Source: Candidatus Izemoplasma sp.
GTDB taxonomy: Bacteria; Bacillota_I; Bacilli_A; Izemoplasmatales; Hujiaoplasmataceae
Assembly: GCA_021736305.1 (NCBI GenBank)
Contig: JAIPGD010000002.1
Span: forward strand, 1-64,000
DNA length: 64,000 nucleotides
Direction: 5' to 3'
Below, piece after piece: positions 41,376 to 51,729 of the stretch (position 1 is the stretch's first letter; each line of letters opens with the position of its first letter). The position numbers and the translations under genes were made by a program. The notes beneath the pieces are model-generated. The model had not been told where the DNA came from and searched no databases. It saw nothing but the letters and a program-made list of their open reading frames with translations.

Positions 41376-42200
41376 TCAACTAATGATTCCACAAATTCCT
41401 AATATACCTACAGTTAATCCTGCTATACCTATTACAATAAATATAATTGGCACTCCATAAATATCTGAATTCTTCATTGAATTCCAGTAGATTTTATTTG
41501 GTGTCATTTCTTGATGATTTGCGTTTTGATACATACAATAAATATGTCTGAAGCGAAATATCGCTCCCATAAGAAGATAAATAGCCATTATTAACATGAA
41601 TGTTGACATTCCAATTAGCATACCATACTCATTATTAAATAAGAAAGCTCCCCCTACCATAAATAATAGAATGAATGGTATAAAACCATATCTCCAAAAA
41701 TAGGCTAATAGCTTAACTCGTTTAACTTGCTTTTCATCTAGCAACAAAGAATCTTTATTGCTTTGATTAAGACTTTTTCTGATGTCTTTGTTCATGCCTT
41801 GAATAGATAAACTTAATGAATTATATTGAATATATTCTTCTAGTTTTACTGATAGTTCGGCTTTTTCATGAAATTGAAATATTTTATATTCAGGATAAAC
41901 CCAAGCACAACCATCTAGCAACAAAAAGAATCTATCATTTTCTTTGAAAATATATTCCATCAATAATCTGTTATTTTTTCGATACAAAATGAATGCAGTT
42001 GATTTATCATTTGTTTCATCACCAAAAACAAAAAGGACTTCATCTTCGGCAATCATCTCGAGAAGTGTCTCGTGTATAAGTCCTCCATCAGTTTCATAAT
42101 CAGAGAATTCAAATATATTAGTGTGATAAAATCCATCAACGATATAAAATGATTCCCTAATATCTTGTTTTGTAATTCCCATATATACCTCTATTATCAA
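41376..42200 (-). CDS. Hypothetical protein with C-terminal TM helices
   Basis: Long ORF with TM segments; no family recognised. Confidence 0.6.
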   Translation of the reverse strand: MIIEVYMGITKQDIRESFYIVDGFYHTNIFEFSDYETDGGLIHETLLEMIAEDEVLFVFGDETNDKSTAFILYRKNNRLLMEYIFKENDRFFLLLDGCAWVYPEYKIFQFHEKAELSVKLEEYIQYNSLSLSIQGMNKDIRKSLNQSNKDSLLLDEKQVKRVKLLAYFWRYGFIPFILLFMVGGAFLFNNEYGMLIGMSTFMLIMAIYLLMGAIFRFRHIYCMYQNANHQEMTPNKIYWNSMKNSDIYGVPIIFIVIGIAGLTVGILGICGIIS

Positions 42201-42252
42201 TTATCTCGTTTTTATTGCTGTTATACCATATTATAATTTAATACGCTTTCAG

Positions 42253-42759
42253 TTATTTAAATATTAGTAATATAGCTTTTTGTATTTCACTATGTGTCTT
42301 CTTGATTGGATTCAACTTGGTTATACTACATAATTCTTCTACGAAATTATTAAAACTATCTTTCTTTGTAATACTGAAACTTGAAAAAAACAGCGCTTTC
42401 TTGAATCCTTTTCTTTCAATCAACAAACATGAAAAGTTGCCATAGAGAACTGTCTCACTTGATGTAATGATAATGTTTTTTATATCCTTATAATCAAGTT
42501 TTTTTAATCTAAATAACGGATAGCTTTTATATACTAATCTGTTTTCTTCAAGAATTGCAGTATACTTATTTTCTTTGCCATAATAAAGTGAATATATAAA
42601 AAACAAAATCCCAAAAAGAGCAATAAAAATTGATAAAATTGGTTGTTTTAGAATAAAGAGCCCATATATTTCTACACCAATAGTAGACAGACTTAATGGT
42701 ATCATTATAAATGATGTAATAAAAGTTATGTGATTCTTATCTTTCCCTTCAATAATCAT
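42253..42759 (-). CDS. Hypothetical membrane protein, PH-like domain
   Basis: Two N-terminal TMs and PH-like strand pattern. Confidence 0.55.
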   Translation of the reverse strand: MIIEGKDKNHITFITSFIMIPLSLSTIGVEIYGLFILKQPILSIFIALFGILFFIYSLYYGKENKYTAILEENRLVYKSYPLFRLKKLDYKDIKNIIITSSETVLYGNFSCLLIERKGFKKALFFSSFSITKKDSFNNFVEELCSITKLNPIKKTHSEIQKAILLIFK

Positions 42760-42951
42760 AAGGCCCTCCTCGCTAGTTATTCAAGAATATTATGTGTTGG
42801 ATTAAGAAAATACTCTTTGCAATTATTTTTCTCATTCCTCAAATACATAAAGTGTATAAGTAAAAGTTTTCTCATTCAAAAAATACATTTTATAACTTTT
42901 TTGTTTATAAACCTAGAGGTGATTTTTAACGAGTATATTTTAAATCACTTT

Positions 42952-43467
42952 TTAAGAGGTAATAATGTTTTCACTAATTGCACTAAACTCTTTTATATCG
43001 CCATTAATATCTTGAGCTAGGAATTCAAAATTGTATAGATTGTCTTCCTTGTATAACTCGACATAAAGAATCCACCATTCAGTATTTAATTCATTTAGAT
43101 TAGTGGTTGAGACATTATAAAAATCAATGTAATTAATATTAGAATACTGACCCTTTGAATCTATCGAAACTTTTACAGAGTTATTATTGATATCAGCAGA
43201 TATTAATTTACAGTCGTGAAGATTATATAATTCAATAAGTGATTTGGGTAGTATTAATTGCATTTCTTTTTGATGAGTATAATATTTTTTCATAATTGAA
43301 TCTAATTTATTTTTTTCTTTGATATACTTCTCTATAGAACCAAACTTTTCCAGAAACATGTTATATGCATATTCATCAATTTCCTTTAATTTCTCAATCT
43401 GATCAACTGGCAATGAGCTACCAACCATTTGCATTCGTCTATATGCTTCAATATTTAATATTCTCAT
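42952..43467 (-). CDS. Hypothetical protein (DUF4085-like)
   Basis: MRILNIEAYRRMQ N-terminus and LHDCKL motif. Confidence 0.55.
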   Translation of the reverse strand: MRILNIEAYRRMQMVGSSLPVDQIEKLKEIDEYAYNMFLEKFGSIEKYIKEKNKLDSIMKKYYTHQKEMQLILPKSLIELYNLHDCKLISADINNNSVKVSIDSKGQYSNINYIDFYNVSTTNLNELNTEWWILYVELYKEDNLYNFEFLAQDINGDIKEFSAISENIITS

Positions 43468-43849
43468 GTTATACCTCCTGATTAAAAACTTGGATAATTT
43501 ATTTAGATAAGCTTAAAATAAATCCTTACACATAAGATTATATCATTTGTTAGATATTAACAAAAGTGATAATTATATTCAGTACTTTAAAAATTCCCTT
43601 CATAAAAAATGTTTTTAAAACCATCTTAAATTAAATTGAAATTATGCCTACATTATTTACAATCCTAATCAATTGGATATTATAAGTGTTTAAAATAATT
43701 CGTATAAGTAATCTGTAAATCCGTTTTAAATCTTGTATTTCAAAATGTAATCGTGTAAAAATTCTATACAAAATCTAAAATCAAGCGAAATTGATGCGCT
43801 TTTTAGGCATGGTTAATTAGAGCATATGGAGAAACGGCCCTATATAGAG

Positions 43850-43889
43850 CAAAAAAAGGCTCGATACGAATTGTATCAAACCTATGCTT
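43850..43889 (-). terminator. Terminator of tRNA-Leu
   Basis: AGGTTTGATAC-AATTC-GTATCGAGCCT followed by T7 on minus strand. Confidence 0.85.
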
Positions 43890-43895
43890 CTTATA

Positions 43896-43980
43896 TGGTG
43901 CGGCTGATGAGATTTGAACTCACACATCCATTAGATACTACCCCCTCAAGATAGCGCGTCTACCATTCCGCCACAGCCGC
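43896..43980 (-). tRNA. tRNA-Leu (GAG)
   Basis: GCGGCTGTGGCGGAATGGTAGACGCG...CTATC-TTGAGGG-GGTAG...GAGTTCAAATCTC...CAGCCGCACCA; CCA encoded. Confidence 0.95.
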
Positions 43981-43992
43981 AAATTGCTAAAA

Positions 43993-45210
43993 CTATTTCA
44001 TTTTAGCAAATAATTGAATTCCTTTTTTAAATTTTGGTTTATTTTGTCCGTTTATCAAAGGTTGAGCATATTTAATAAATTCATCAGTTACTCCATTACA
44101 ATCTTTATTAATCATCCTATCAGGCATTTTCTTTTCCTGATTAGCTATTGCAGATAAGCTATAACCTTCATAATTAACAGAATAAGGATTATTTGATTCT
44201 CTTTTAATTATAACCATAAGATTATTTTGATTATTTAACGCTAGTTCAACAGCTTTTTCTCCCACTTTGATTGCCTCATTAACGTCAGTTAAACTTTGAA
44301 AATGAGAGGCTGCTCTTTGAGATGAACTCAATTCAACTGAACGTGTGGCAATTTTTAATTCTCTAGTAATTAATTCAGCCAATTTAGCTGCAACTCCACC
44401 CAATTGAGAATGGCCAAAATCATCCATAGTATTTGAACTAGAAAAAATAAATTCTCCCAATTCATTAACAATACCTTCAGAAACAGCAATCAAACATTTT
44501 TTATTCTTACTATAAATAGTTTTAACTTCCTCTTTAAACTTTGTTAGTGAAAAAGGCTTCTCAGGTAAATAAATTAAATCTGGTCCAAAGCCATTAACAT
44601 TGGCTAAAGCTGAAGCTGCAGTTAACCAACCTGCATGTCGACCCATTATTTCAACAATTGTTACCTTACCAATAGGATAAGCCATTGTGTCATAAGCGAT
44701 TTCAGCTACAGTATTCGCAATATATTTAGCAGCACTACCATAACCTGGAGTATGGTCAGTGTAAGGTAAATCATTGTCTATTGTTTTAGGGATACCAATT
44801 ACACGAATATCATAATCCAAAGATTCCATATAGTTTGCAATTTTAGCACAAGTATCCATAGAATCATTCCCACCGTTATATAAGAAGTAACGAATATTAT
44901 ATTTTTTAAAAACTTCTAATAATCGCTTATAATCAGAATCATCATCTTCATAATCAGATAATTTATATCTAATTGATCCAAAAGCAGAGCCAGGTGTATG
45001 TTTTAATAACTCAATATTAGATTTAGATTGTTTTTTCGCATCATAAAAATCTTCATTTAGAGCTCCCTGAATCCCGTGTTTCATGATATAAATATCATTA
45101 ATTTGGTCGCTTTTTTTAGCTCTTTCAATTACCCCATATGCACTTGCGTTAATGACTGAGGTTGGACCTCCTGATTGCCCATATAATAGATTACCTTTTA
45201 ATTTTTCCAT
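43993..45210 (-). CDS. 6-phosphofructokinase, probably PPi-dependent type
   Basis: GQSGGPTSVINAS; YNGGNDSMDT; PKTIDNDLPYTDHTPGYGSAAKY; MGRHAGWL. Confidence 0.9.
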   Translation of the reverse strand: MEKLKGNLLYGQSGGPTSVINASAYGVIERAKKSDQINDIYIMKHGIQGALNEDFYDAKKQSKSNIELLKHTPGSAFGSIRYKLSDYEDDDSDYKRLLEVFKKYNIRYFLYNGGNDSMDTCAKIANYMESLDYDIRVIGIPKTIDNDLPYTDHTPGYGSAAKYIANTVAEIAYDTMAYPIGKVTIVEIMGRHAGWLTAASALANVNGFGPDLIYLPEKPFSLTKFKEEVKTIYSKNKKCLIAVSEGIVNELGEFIFSSSNTMDDFGHSQLGGVAAKLAELITRELKIATRSVELSSSQRAASHFQSLTDVNEAIKVGEKAVELALNNQNNLMVIIKRESNNPYSVNYEGYSLSAIANQEKKMPDRMINKDCNGVTDEFIKYAQPLINGQNKPKFKKGIQLFAKMK

Positions 45211-45288
45211 ATCAAAACTCCTTCTATAATATAATAACATACTTTTAATATTTTTAAAGAAAAAAGGGTGTATTTCACACCCTTAATG

Positions 45289-45576
45289 TTAAATATTCAT
45301 TACATATATTAAAATTTCCACAGTGACTATTACACCCGCGATAATATACCAACGAATATAATCCTTGTAATTCTTTTCGTCGTATAACTGATAACCCACA
45401 AAAAAACTCAGTAAGCCAAAAATTATGATTACAAAGGTTCTCGATAAAGTCGATTCATTTGAACTTGACAAACTAAATTGAACAACTAGTTCACTAGGCA
45501 AATTTAAAATTACCAATACAAAATACATTAAAGTAATAGCTATAAAAACAATTAAATATATATGATTAGCCTTCAT
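45289..45576 (-). CDS. Small hypothetical membrane protein
   Basis: Three predicted TM helices. Confidence 0.55.
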   Translation of the reverse strand: MKANHIYLIVFIAITLMYFVLVILNLPSELVVQFSLSSSNESTLSRTFVIIIFGLLSFFVGYQLYDEKNYKDYIRWYIIAGVIVTVEILIYVMNI

Positions 45577-45577
45577 A

Positions 45578-46759
45578 TTAGATAATTTTTAATTCTTTTC
45601 CAACTTTTTTAATCTTCTCAACAGCAAAATCTAAGTCTTTCTTAGTATGTGCAGCTGAAATCATACATCTTAATCGACCTTTGTTTTTCGGAACAGTTGG
45701 AAAAACGATTCCCGAAACAAATACTCCTTCAGCCAATAATTTTTTTGAAAATTCCATTGTTAAGGCGTCTTTTCCAACCATAACAGGAGTAATTGGTGTT
45801 TCACTCTTTCCAATATCAAAGCCTAATTCATTTAGCTTAGCTTTAAAATAATTTGCATTATCCCAAAGCTTGTCAGTATATTCCGTTGAATTCATTAGCA
45901 ATTCTACAGATTTAATTGTAGCTCCAATTGCAGCTGGTGGTAATGCTGTAGAAAAAAGAATTGGTCTTCCACGGTGCAATAACCATTCCTTTACTACTTT
46001 TTTACTAGCAACATATCCCCCAATAACTCCGATAGCTTTTGAAAGGGTTCCAATAATAAAATCAACTTGCCCATGCAAACCAAAATGATCAACACTACCT
46101 CTACCATTTTCACCTAATACTCCACTACCATGAGCATCATCCACATAAGTTAGACAATCATATTTTTTAGCTAATTTAACAATTGCTGGAAGTTTTGCTA
46201 AATCACCATCCATTGAAAATACGCCATCAGTAATTATCAAAACATTATTATAATCATCACGTCTTTCTTCTAGTATTTTTTCTAAATCATTCATATCTGA
46301 ATGTTTATAAATTGCTTTATCCGCTCTTGCTAATTTCACTCCATCAATAATCGATGCGTGATTTAATTCATCAGATACAATTAAATCACCCTTATTAACA
46401 ATTGCTTGTATAGTCCCAATATTACAATTTAAACCGGACTGAAATACAGTTACCGCTTCTTCGCGTTTAAACTTAGCTAATAATATTTCTAATTGTTCTA
46501 AAGGCAATTGATTACCAACTATTGTTCTTACACTACCTGTGCCTGCACCATAATCATTTATGGCTTGAATTGACGCTTCCATAACTTCTTTGTTTGTCGC
46601 TAAACCTAAGTAGTTATTTGAAGATAAATTAACTACTTCCTTCCCATCTAAAGTAACACGATTATCACAAGGGCCTTCACTTATCGGTAATTCACGATAA
46701 ACACCATCTTTTTTTAACTCTTCAACCTGTTTTTCTAAATACTCCAAATTATTACTCAT
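45578..46759 (-). CDS. kbl: Glycine C-acetyltransferase / 2-amino-3-ketobutyrate CoA ligase
   Basis: [41 protein letters not shown]; adjacent to tdh. Confidence 0.92.
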   Translation of the reverse strand: MSNNLEYLEKQVEELKKDGVYRELPISEGPCDNRVTLDGKEVVNLSSNNYLGLATNKEVMEASIQAINDYGAGTGSVRTIVGNQLPLEQLEILLAKFKREEAVTVFQSGLNCNIGTIQAIVNKGDLIVSDELNHASIIDGVKLARADKAIYKHSDMNDLEKILEERRDDYNNVLIITDGVFSMDGDLAKLPAIVKLAKKYDCLTYVDDAHGSGVLGENGRGSVDHFGLHGQVDFIIGTLSKAIGVIGGYVASKKVVKEWLLHRGRPILFSTALPPAAIGATIKSVELLMNSTEYTDKLWDNANYFKAKLNELGFDIGKSETPITPVMVGKDALTMEFSKKLLAEGVFVSGIVFPTVPKNKGRLRCMISAAHTKKDLDFAVEKIKKVGKELKII

Positions 46760-47840
46760 CTATCTCATCTCCTGGAATTAAAATTATTTTACCGCAATTT
46801 TTACTTTCCATAACTTCTGCGGCTTCTATTATTTTATTTAATGGAAATTGGTGTGTTACAATTTTATCCAAATGCAATAAATCATTTGAAATTAAATATT
46901 TCACCTTGTCCCATGTTTGATAAATTCTTCTTCCAACCACACCATATATATTTATTCCTTTAAACACTATATCATTCGCTACATCAATTTCTACAGTATC
47001 ATTTGGTAAGCCTAGCATTGAAATCGCTCCGCCTTTTTTTATATATTTAAAAGCAGTTTCAATTGCGCTAATATTACCAGAAAATTCACATACTACATCT
47101 GCTCCTTTACCATCTGTATAATCCATTACTTTTTCATACACATCTTCTTCAAGAGGATTAATTATATAATCAGCATTTAATGATTTTGCTATATCTCTTC
47201 TATATTGATTTACTTCAATAGCAATTACCTTTTTTGCTCCATAAGCTCTAGCAACATCAATTCCCATCAACCCTATCGGTCCACAACCTAATATTACCAC
47301 TGTTTTTGCTTTTACAGGAAAATGTGTAACGGTATGAACTGCATTACCTAATGGTTCTTGTACAGATAAATATCGTTTATCTTTAACTTCGTTATTAACT
47401 ATACAATTTGCAGCAGGTATTTTAATGTAACTAGCAAAACAACCATCTCGATCAACACCAATAATCTCAGTATTTTCACAAATATGGCCTTCTCCTCTTA
47501 AACAAAATTCACATTCATTACAAATAATATGTGTTTCAGCACTAACAATATCACCGATTTTCAAATTTTTTACATTATTAGCTAATTTAATAATTTCGCC
47601 AGTAAATTCATGCCCTACTATTAAAGGCAAATTCAGATGAGTTTCAGCCCAATGATCATAGCGATAAATATGAGAATCTGTACCACAAAAAGAAACACTG
47701 TTAATTTTAATTAAAACCTCACTTGGTTTTAGATTAGTTGAAAGTTTTACCTTTTTATAAGTAAAACCCTTTTTAGGCTTGTTTTTTAAAACAGCCATCA
47801 TTTCTAATTCTTTAATATTTTTATCTAATGGTTTCATCAA
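46752..47840 (-). CDS. tdh: L-threonine 3-dehydrogenase, zinc-dependent
   Basis: [34 protein letters not shown]. Confidence 0.92.
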   Translation of the reverse strand: MMKPLDKNIKELEMMAVLKNKPKKGFTYKKVKLSTNLKPSEVLIKINSVSFCGTDSHIYRYDHWAETHLNLPLIVGHEFTGEIIKLANNVKNLKIGDIVSAETHIICNECEFCLRGEGHICENTEIIGVDRDGCFASYIKIPAANCIVNNEVKDKRYLSVQEPLGNAVHTVTHFPVKAKTVVILGCGPIGLMGIDVARAYGAKKVIAIEVNQYRRDIAKSLNADYIINPLEEDVYEKVMDYTDGKGADVVCEFSGNISAIETAFKYIKKGGAISMLGLPNDTVEIDVANDIVFKGINIYGVVGRRIYQTWDKVKYLISNDLLHLDKIVTHQFPLNKIIEAAEVMESKNCGKIILIPGDEIDE

Positions 47841-47945
47841 ATTCTCCTTATAAAATTATATCAATCACAAAGTTATTATAACACAATATTCTTTCGATAT
47901 TAAAGGTCTATTTCAAAAAAAAAGAAAAAGCTGAAAGCCTTTTCC

Positions 47946-48422
47946 TTATTCTTCTAATTTAAAACAAAGATATAACATATCATTGTTATAATGACTTGTT
48001 TCATCTACTAGATAATCTTCAACATGAAAACCTAAATGTACATTTAAATTCTCATTTTCAACATAGCGATATACACGTTTAATTTCATTAGTAATATCTG
48101 CTTTTTTTATTGGAAAATGAATATATTTTCCTTTAGGTAATTTTTTTGTAACTAAATTTTCTTCAACTTCAACTAAACCATCTGTTTCAACCAAAGCATA
48201 ATAATCAACTGTTCTCGTTTCTCTAAAATCAACTCGATAAATTTCTAAACCAATATAACGAATTGGATCTCTTTTATTATTTATTTCATCTAAATATACA
48301 TTTTCTAATTCTTCCCATAAGCCAGGAATTTTCTTTTTATCAGGTGAATCAATTTTAAAACCACCGATTAGTTCAATACCAGCAAAATATCTTGTTTCAT
48401 AATCTTTAACAATATACTCCAT
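47946..48422 (-). CDS. GyrI-like/AraC effector-binding domain protein
   Basis: IPGLWEELENVYLDEI, ALVETDGLVEVEENLVTKKLPKGKYIHF. Confidence 0.75.
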   Translation of the reverse strand: MEYIVKDYETRYFAGIELIGGFKIDSPDKKKIPGLWEELENVYLDEINNKRDPIRYIGLEIYRVDFRETRTVDYYALVETDGLVEVEENLVTKKLPKGKYIHFPIKKADITNEIKRVYRYVENENLNVHLGFHVEDYLVDETSHYNNDMLYLCFKLEE

Positions 48423-48479
48423 TTTATCACCTCAATATAATTATAGCTTATGATCATTTTATTTTCAATATTATTAACT

Positions 48480-48995
48480 TTAATTCAACTTTAATCTGCT
48501 ATAAATTTTTTTAACAAATCTCTTCTTGTGCTTGATATATTTATTTATATTATTAGGTTCCGAAATTAATCTATCTTTTTTTATTTTCGAATATTCTTCT
48601 CTTAAATCTCTATGTTCTTTTAAATATTCTCTAAACCCAATATGTCTTTTTAACTCTTTAGAATTATTAGGACAAATGTATACATGGCGTCGCATAAAAC
48701 CATCGTCCCCTGAATAATAAAACGCCTCTCTTTGACTAATACCTAAGTCACCTTCATAAATATAGCCAATAGATCCCATTCTTTCTTTAGCAATTTGAAA
48801 AAATGAATAATCAGGAATAATAACTATTATATCAATAATAGGTTTTGCTAATAAATCTGGTATTGATGTTGACCCAACATGTTCAATTCCTGTTGCGATA
48901 TCATTTAAGACAACTTCTAAATCCCTCTTAATTTTTTTAAATTCTTTCTCCCATATTGGTGTTGATTTTTTTATTAAAACTCTTTTTTTATGCAT
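48480..48995 (-). CDS. GrpB/UPF0157-family protein
   Basis: IEHVGSTSIPDLLAKPIIDIIV; LRDYL-like tail. Confidence 0.9.
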   Translation of the reverse strand: MHKKRVLIKKSTPIWEKEFKKIKRDLEVVLNDIATGIEHVGSTSIPDLLAKPIIDIIVIIPDYSFFQIAKERMGSIGYIYEGDLGISQREAFYYSGDDGFMRRHVYICPNNSKELKRHIGFREYLKEHRDLREEYSKIKKDRLISEPNNINKYIKHKKRFVKKIYSRLKLN

Positions 48996-49089
48996 AACTT
49001 TCCTTTCATATTTTTCATTATAACATATATAAAAAATTATGAAATTGAAGCGTTAATTTAATTTATTTTACTAATATATACAATATTAT

Positions 49090-49206
49090 TTATGTGCTTT
49101 TATTTTTAACAGCCAAATCTTTATCAGAGACTTTTCCAAGTATTAATTGTATGACATCTCTCATAATTATAAGCAGGATAAGTGTTAAAACAAATCTTAG
49201 CACCAT
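49090..49206 (-). pseudogene. C-terminal remnant of a membrane protein
   Basis: MVLRFVLTLILLIIMRDVIQLILGKVSDKDLAVKNKST* isolated in a large gap. Confidence 0.3.
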
Positions 49207-49441
49207 AAAAGCAAATCCGATGGACTCTATCTCAATTAGTAACTTTAGGGTTTAAAGTATAGCCCCTGAACAGTTAAATCCATAAATATAAATTCTGGAG
49301 ATATAATTAAGGCTATTTAAAAAAATATACCAAAAGTTTATATTTATTCTTTTTTTTAAAATTATTAATAAAAAAATGAGAGTAAAGTTCACGCTCATTT
49401 GTTTTTTCTATTGATATCTTAACTTATAGTTTAATAAATAA

Positions 49442-50254
49442 TTACACAGGTTTTAATTCTTCTGGAAAACCAATAAAATCCCATTTATCATTAAATCTCA
49501 TCTCATCACCAATGATTGTAATATTTGTTAAGTCGTTCTCTGCAAAAGCAGCTTCATTTATAGTTATTACCGCTTCTGGAATAATGATACTATTTAGCTG
49601 GTTATTAAAAAATGCAGAATGCCCAATAGTTGTCACACTTTCTTGTATAGAAATATTGGTTAAATTGTTACTATAAAATGCAGCTTCATCTATAACTATC
49701 ACACCATCTGGAATAGTAAAACTTGTCAAACTATTGCCCGCAAACGAAAATTCTCCTATGGTTTTTATACTATCTGGAATGGTTACGCTCGTTAAATCAT
49801 TAAAATAAAATGCTCCAACCCCTATGGTAGTTACTGGGTAATTTTCTATCCACATAGGAATCTGAATATCTTTTTTATAACCATAATAATTTGTAATAAT
49901 TACTTCATTATTCAATATTGCGTAATCTATTCCAGTATAATTTATCCAATTTGCATAAAGAGTTAAGTTCTCATCTGGCATTTTATTAAAATTGAGTGGT
50001 TCTTCTAAATTTTCATCTAAATACCATCTTTCGAGTATATAACCATCTTTATCAGGAACTGGTAAATTTGTTAATTTCTCTTCATGTTCAAAAGATATAT
50101 CATTTAATTCAGATCCCCCCATAGAATTAAACGACATAACATATTCTTTTCCATAAACACAACTTCCCATTAAAAAAGTCATAATAACTAAAATTACTAT
50201 AAATGCTTTCTTTTTCACAATTTCTCCTTTTTTGTATGTTAACAGTATAATCAT
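49442..50254 (-). CDS. Surface protein: InlB-type repeat plus BspA-like LRR_5 repeats
   Basis: YILERWYLDENLEEPLNF...LTLYANW; repeated LTSVTIPDSIKTIGEFSFAGNS units. Confidence 0.87.
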   Translation of the reverse strand: MIILLTYKKGEIVKKKAFIVILVIMTFLMGSCVYGKEYVMSFNSMGGSELNDISFEHEEKLTNLPVPDKDGYILERWYLDENLEEPLNFNKMPDENLTLYANWINYTGIDYAILNNEVIITNYYGYKKDIQIPMWIENYPVTTIGVGAFYFNDLTSVTIPDSIKTIGEFSFAGNSLTSFTIPDGVIVIDEAAFYSNNLTNISIQESVTTIGHSAFFNNQLNSIIIPEAVITINEAAFAENDLTNITIIGDEMRFNDKWDFIGFPEELKPV

Positions 50255-50539
50255 ATATATCTATGATTTCAATAGTATAATAGAAAAAATTCTAACTTAA
50301 TAGGTTTTTCATATATAAAATTCAATAAGCAAGTGTAATTGAATTCAATATAACATTATAAAAAACTTTAAAATACTTTGTTTTTAAGAAAACTGTATTT
50401 ATAGTTATATATGAAAATGCAATAATATAAATTATTAATATTTTGGCTTTATCTTCTGTTATTTTTGCAAAGATGCATATTATGCATTATAATATAAGTG
50501 TACAAAAAGAATAAAATTTTTTAAAAGGAGGAAATTATA

Positions 50540-51046
50540 ATGAAAAAAATTGCATTACTCATTGAAAATCAATACGAAGAAAAAGAAGTTTTATATCCAT
50601 ATTACAGAATGCAAGAAGAAGGATTTCAAGTTGATCTGGTAGGAACTTTAGCAAAAACTATATACACCAGTAAAAATGGAGTTCCATTAAAAAGTGATGT
50701 CGCAACTCTAGATATCTTTGAAGAAGACTATGATGCTGTCATCATTCCTGGTGGTTTTTCTCCTGATTATATGAGAAGAAACCAAGCAACTGTACACTTT
50801 ATCAAATCAATGAATGAAGTTAAAAAACCTATCGCAGCTATTTGTCATGGCCCATGGTTAATGATTACAAGTTGTAATTTAAAAGGTAGAAAACTTACAG
50901 GATTCCATACTTTACAGAAAGATATTGAAAACGCAGGCGCTAAATACATCAATGAAGATGTTGTTATAGATAATAACTTTATAACTTCAAGATCGCCTAA
51001 GGATTTACCTGTTTTTGCAAGAACATTGATTGATGTATTAAAATAA
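50540..51046 (+). CDS. DJ-1/PfpI-family protein
   Basis: VIIPGGFSPDYMR; AAICHGPWLMI; ITSRSPKDLPVF. Confidence 0.92.
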   Translation: MKKIALLIENQYEEKEVLYPYYRMQEEGFQVDLVGTLAKTIYTSKNGVPLKSDVATLDIFEEDYDAVIIPGGFSPDYMRRNQATVHFIKSMNEVKKPIAAICHGPWLMITSCNLKGRKLTGFHTLQKDIENAGAKYINEDVVIDNNFITSRSPKDLPVFARTLIDVLK

Positions 51047-51056
51047 CATTATAATT

Positions 51057-51096
51057 TAAAAGCCACATCAGGCAGATAATGCTGATGTGGCTTTTT
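51057..51096 (+). terminator. Terminator
   Basis: AAAAGCCACATCAG-loop-CTGATGTGGCTTTTT. Confidence 0.88.
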
Positions 51097-51384
51097 CATA
51101 TTTCTAAATGATAATATCAAAGACAATAATTTAAATACTATTTTATTAGAGAATTTATATTTATTCTTTTTTTAACAAGAATAAACTTAATATATAAACG
51201 CTTTCTTAATTAGAGAGTGTGATTAGGATAAGATATCTTCAAATTTTGGGATCCATTTATATTTATAATGAATTCAGCAATCCTTTAAAAAGTCACGTAA
51301 TGTTATATAAGAGACTATTTTTAATAGATGCATATAAGAATGAAGACAAAAATAAATATTGTCATTAATTTAAATAATCCAGAT

Positions 51385-51729
51385 TTATCCATTTTCAATA
51401 AAATGTTTTATTATTTGTGCAGCATCTTCCCATTCTTTAATGTTATTTTTAAGATGTTTTTTGCCTTTTTCTGTAATGGAATAATATTTTCTTGGAGGGG
51501 CGGATGTCTCACTTTTCCAATACGATTCAATATAACCATCTTTCTGCATTCGTTTAAAGGTAGTATACAAAGTTGCTTCGTTAAGAAAAAAACGTCTATC
51601 ACTTTCATCTTCCAGTGTTTTATTTATTCTATAACCATATGAATCTCCTCGCAACAAAATACTTAGAAGAATTGTATCCGTATGGCCTCTTAGTAAATCG
51701 CCAAATAAGGTGTTATTTCTCTGAGCCAT
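51385..51729 (-). CDS. PadR-family transcriptional regulator
   Basis: LRGHTDTILLSILLRGDSYGYRI...LYTTFKRMQKDGYIESYW. Confidence 0.88.
   Translation of the reverse strand: MAQRNNTLFGDLLRGHTDTILLSILLRGDSYGYRINKTLEDESDRRFFLNEATLYTTFKRMQKDGYIESYWKSETSAPPRKYYSITEKGKKHLKNNIKEWEDAAQIIKHFIENG

Noticed and set aside
51328-51642. Plus-strand ORF and second minus-frame ORF over the PadR-like gene
   Set aside because: Overlap the well-supported padR-like CDS; no homology or RBS.
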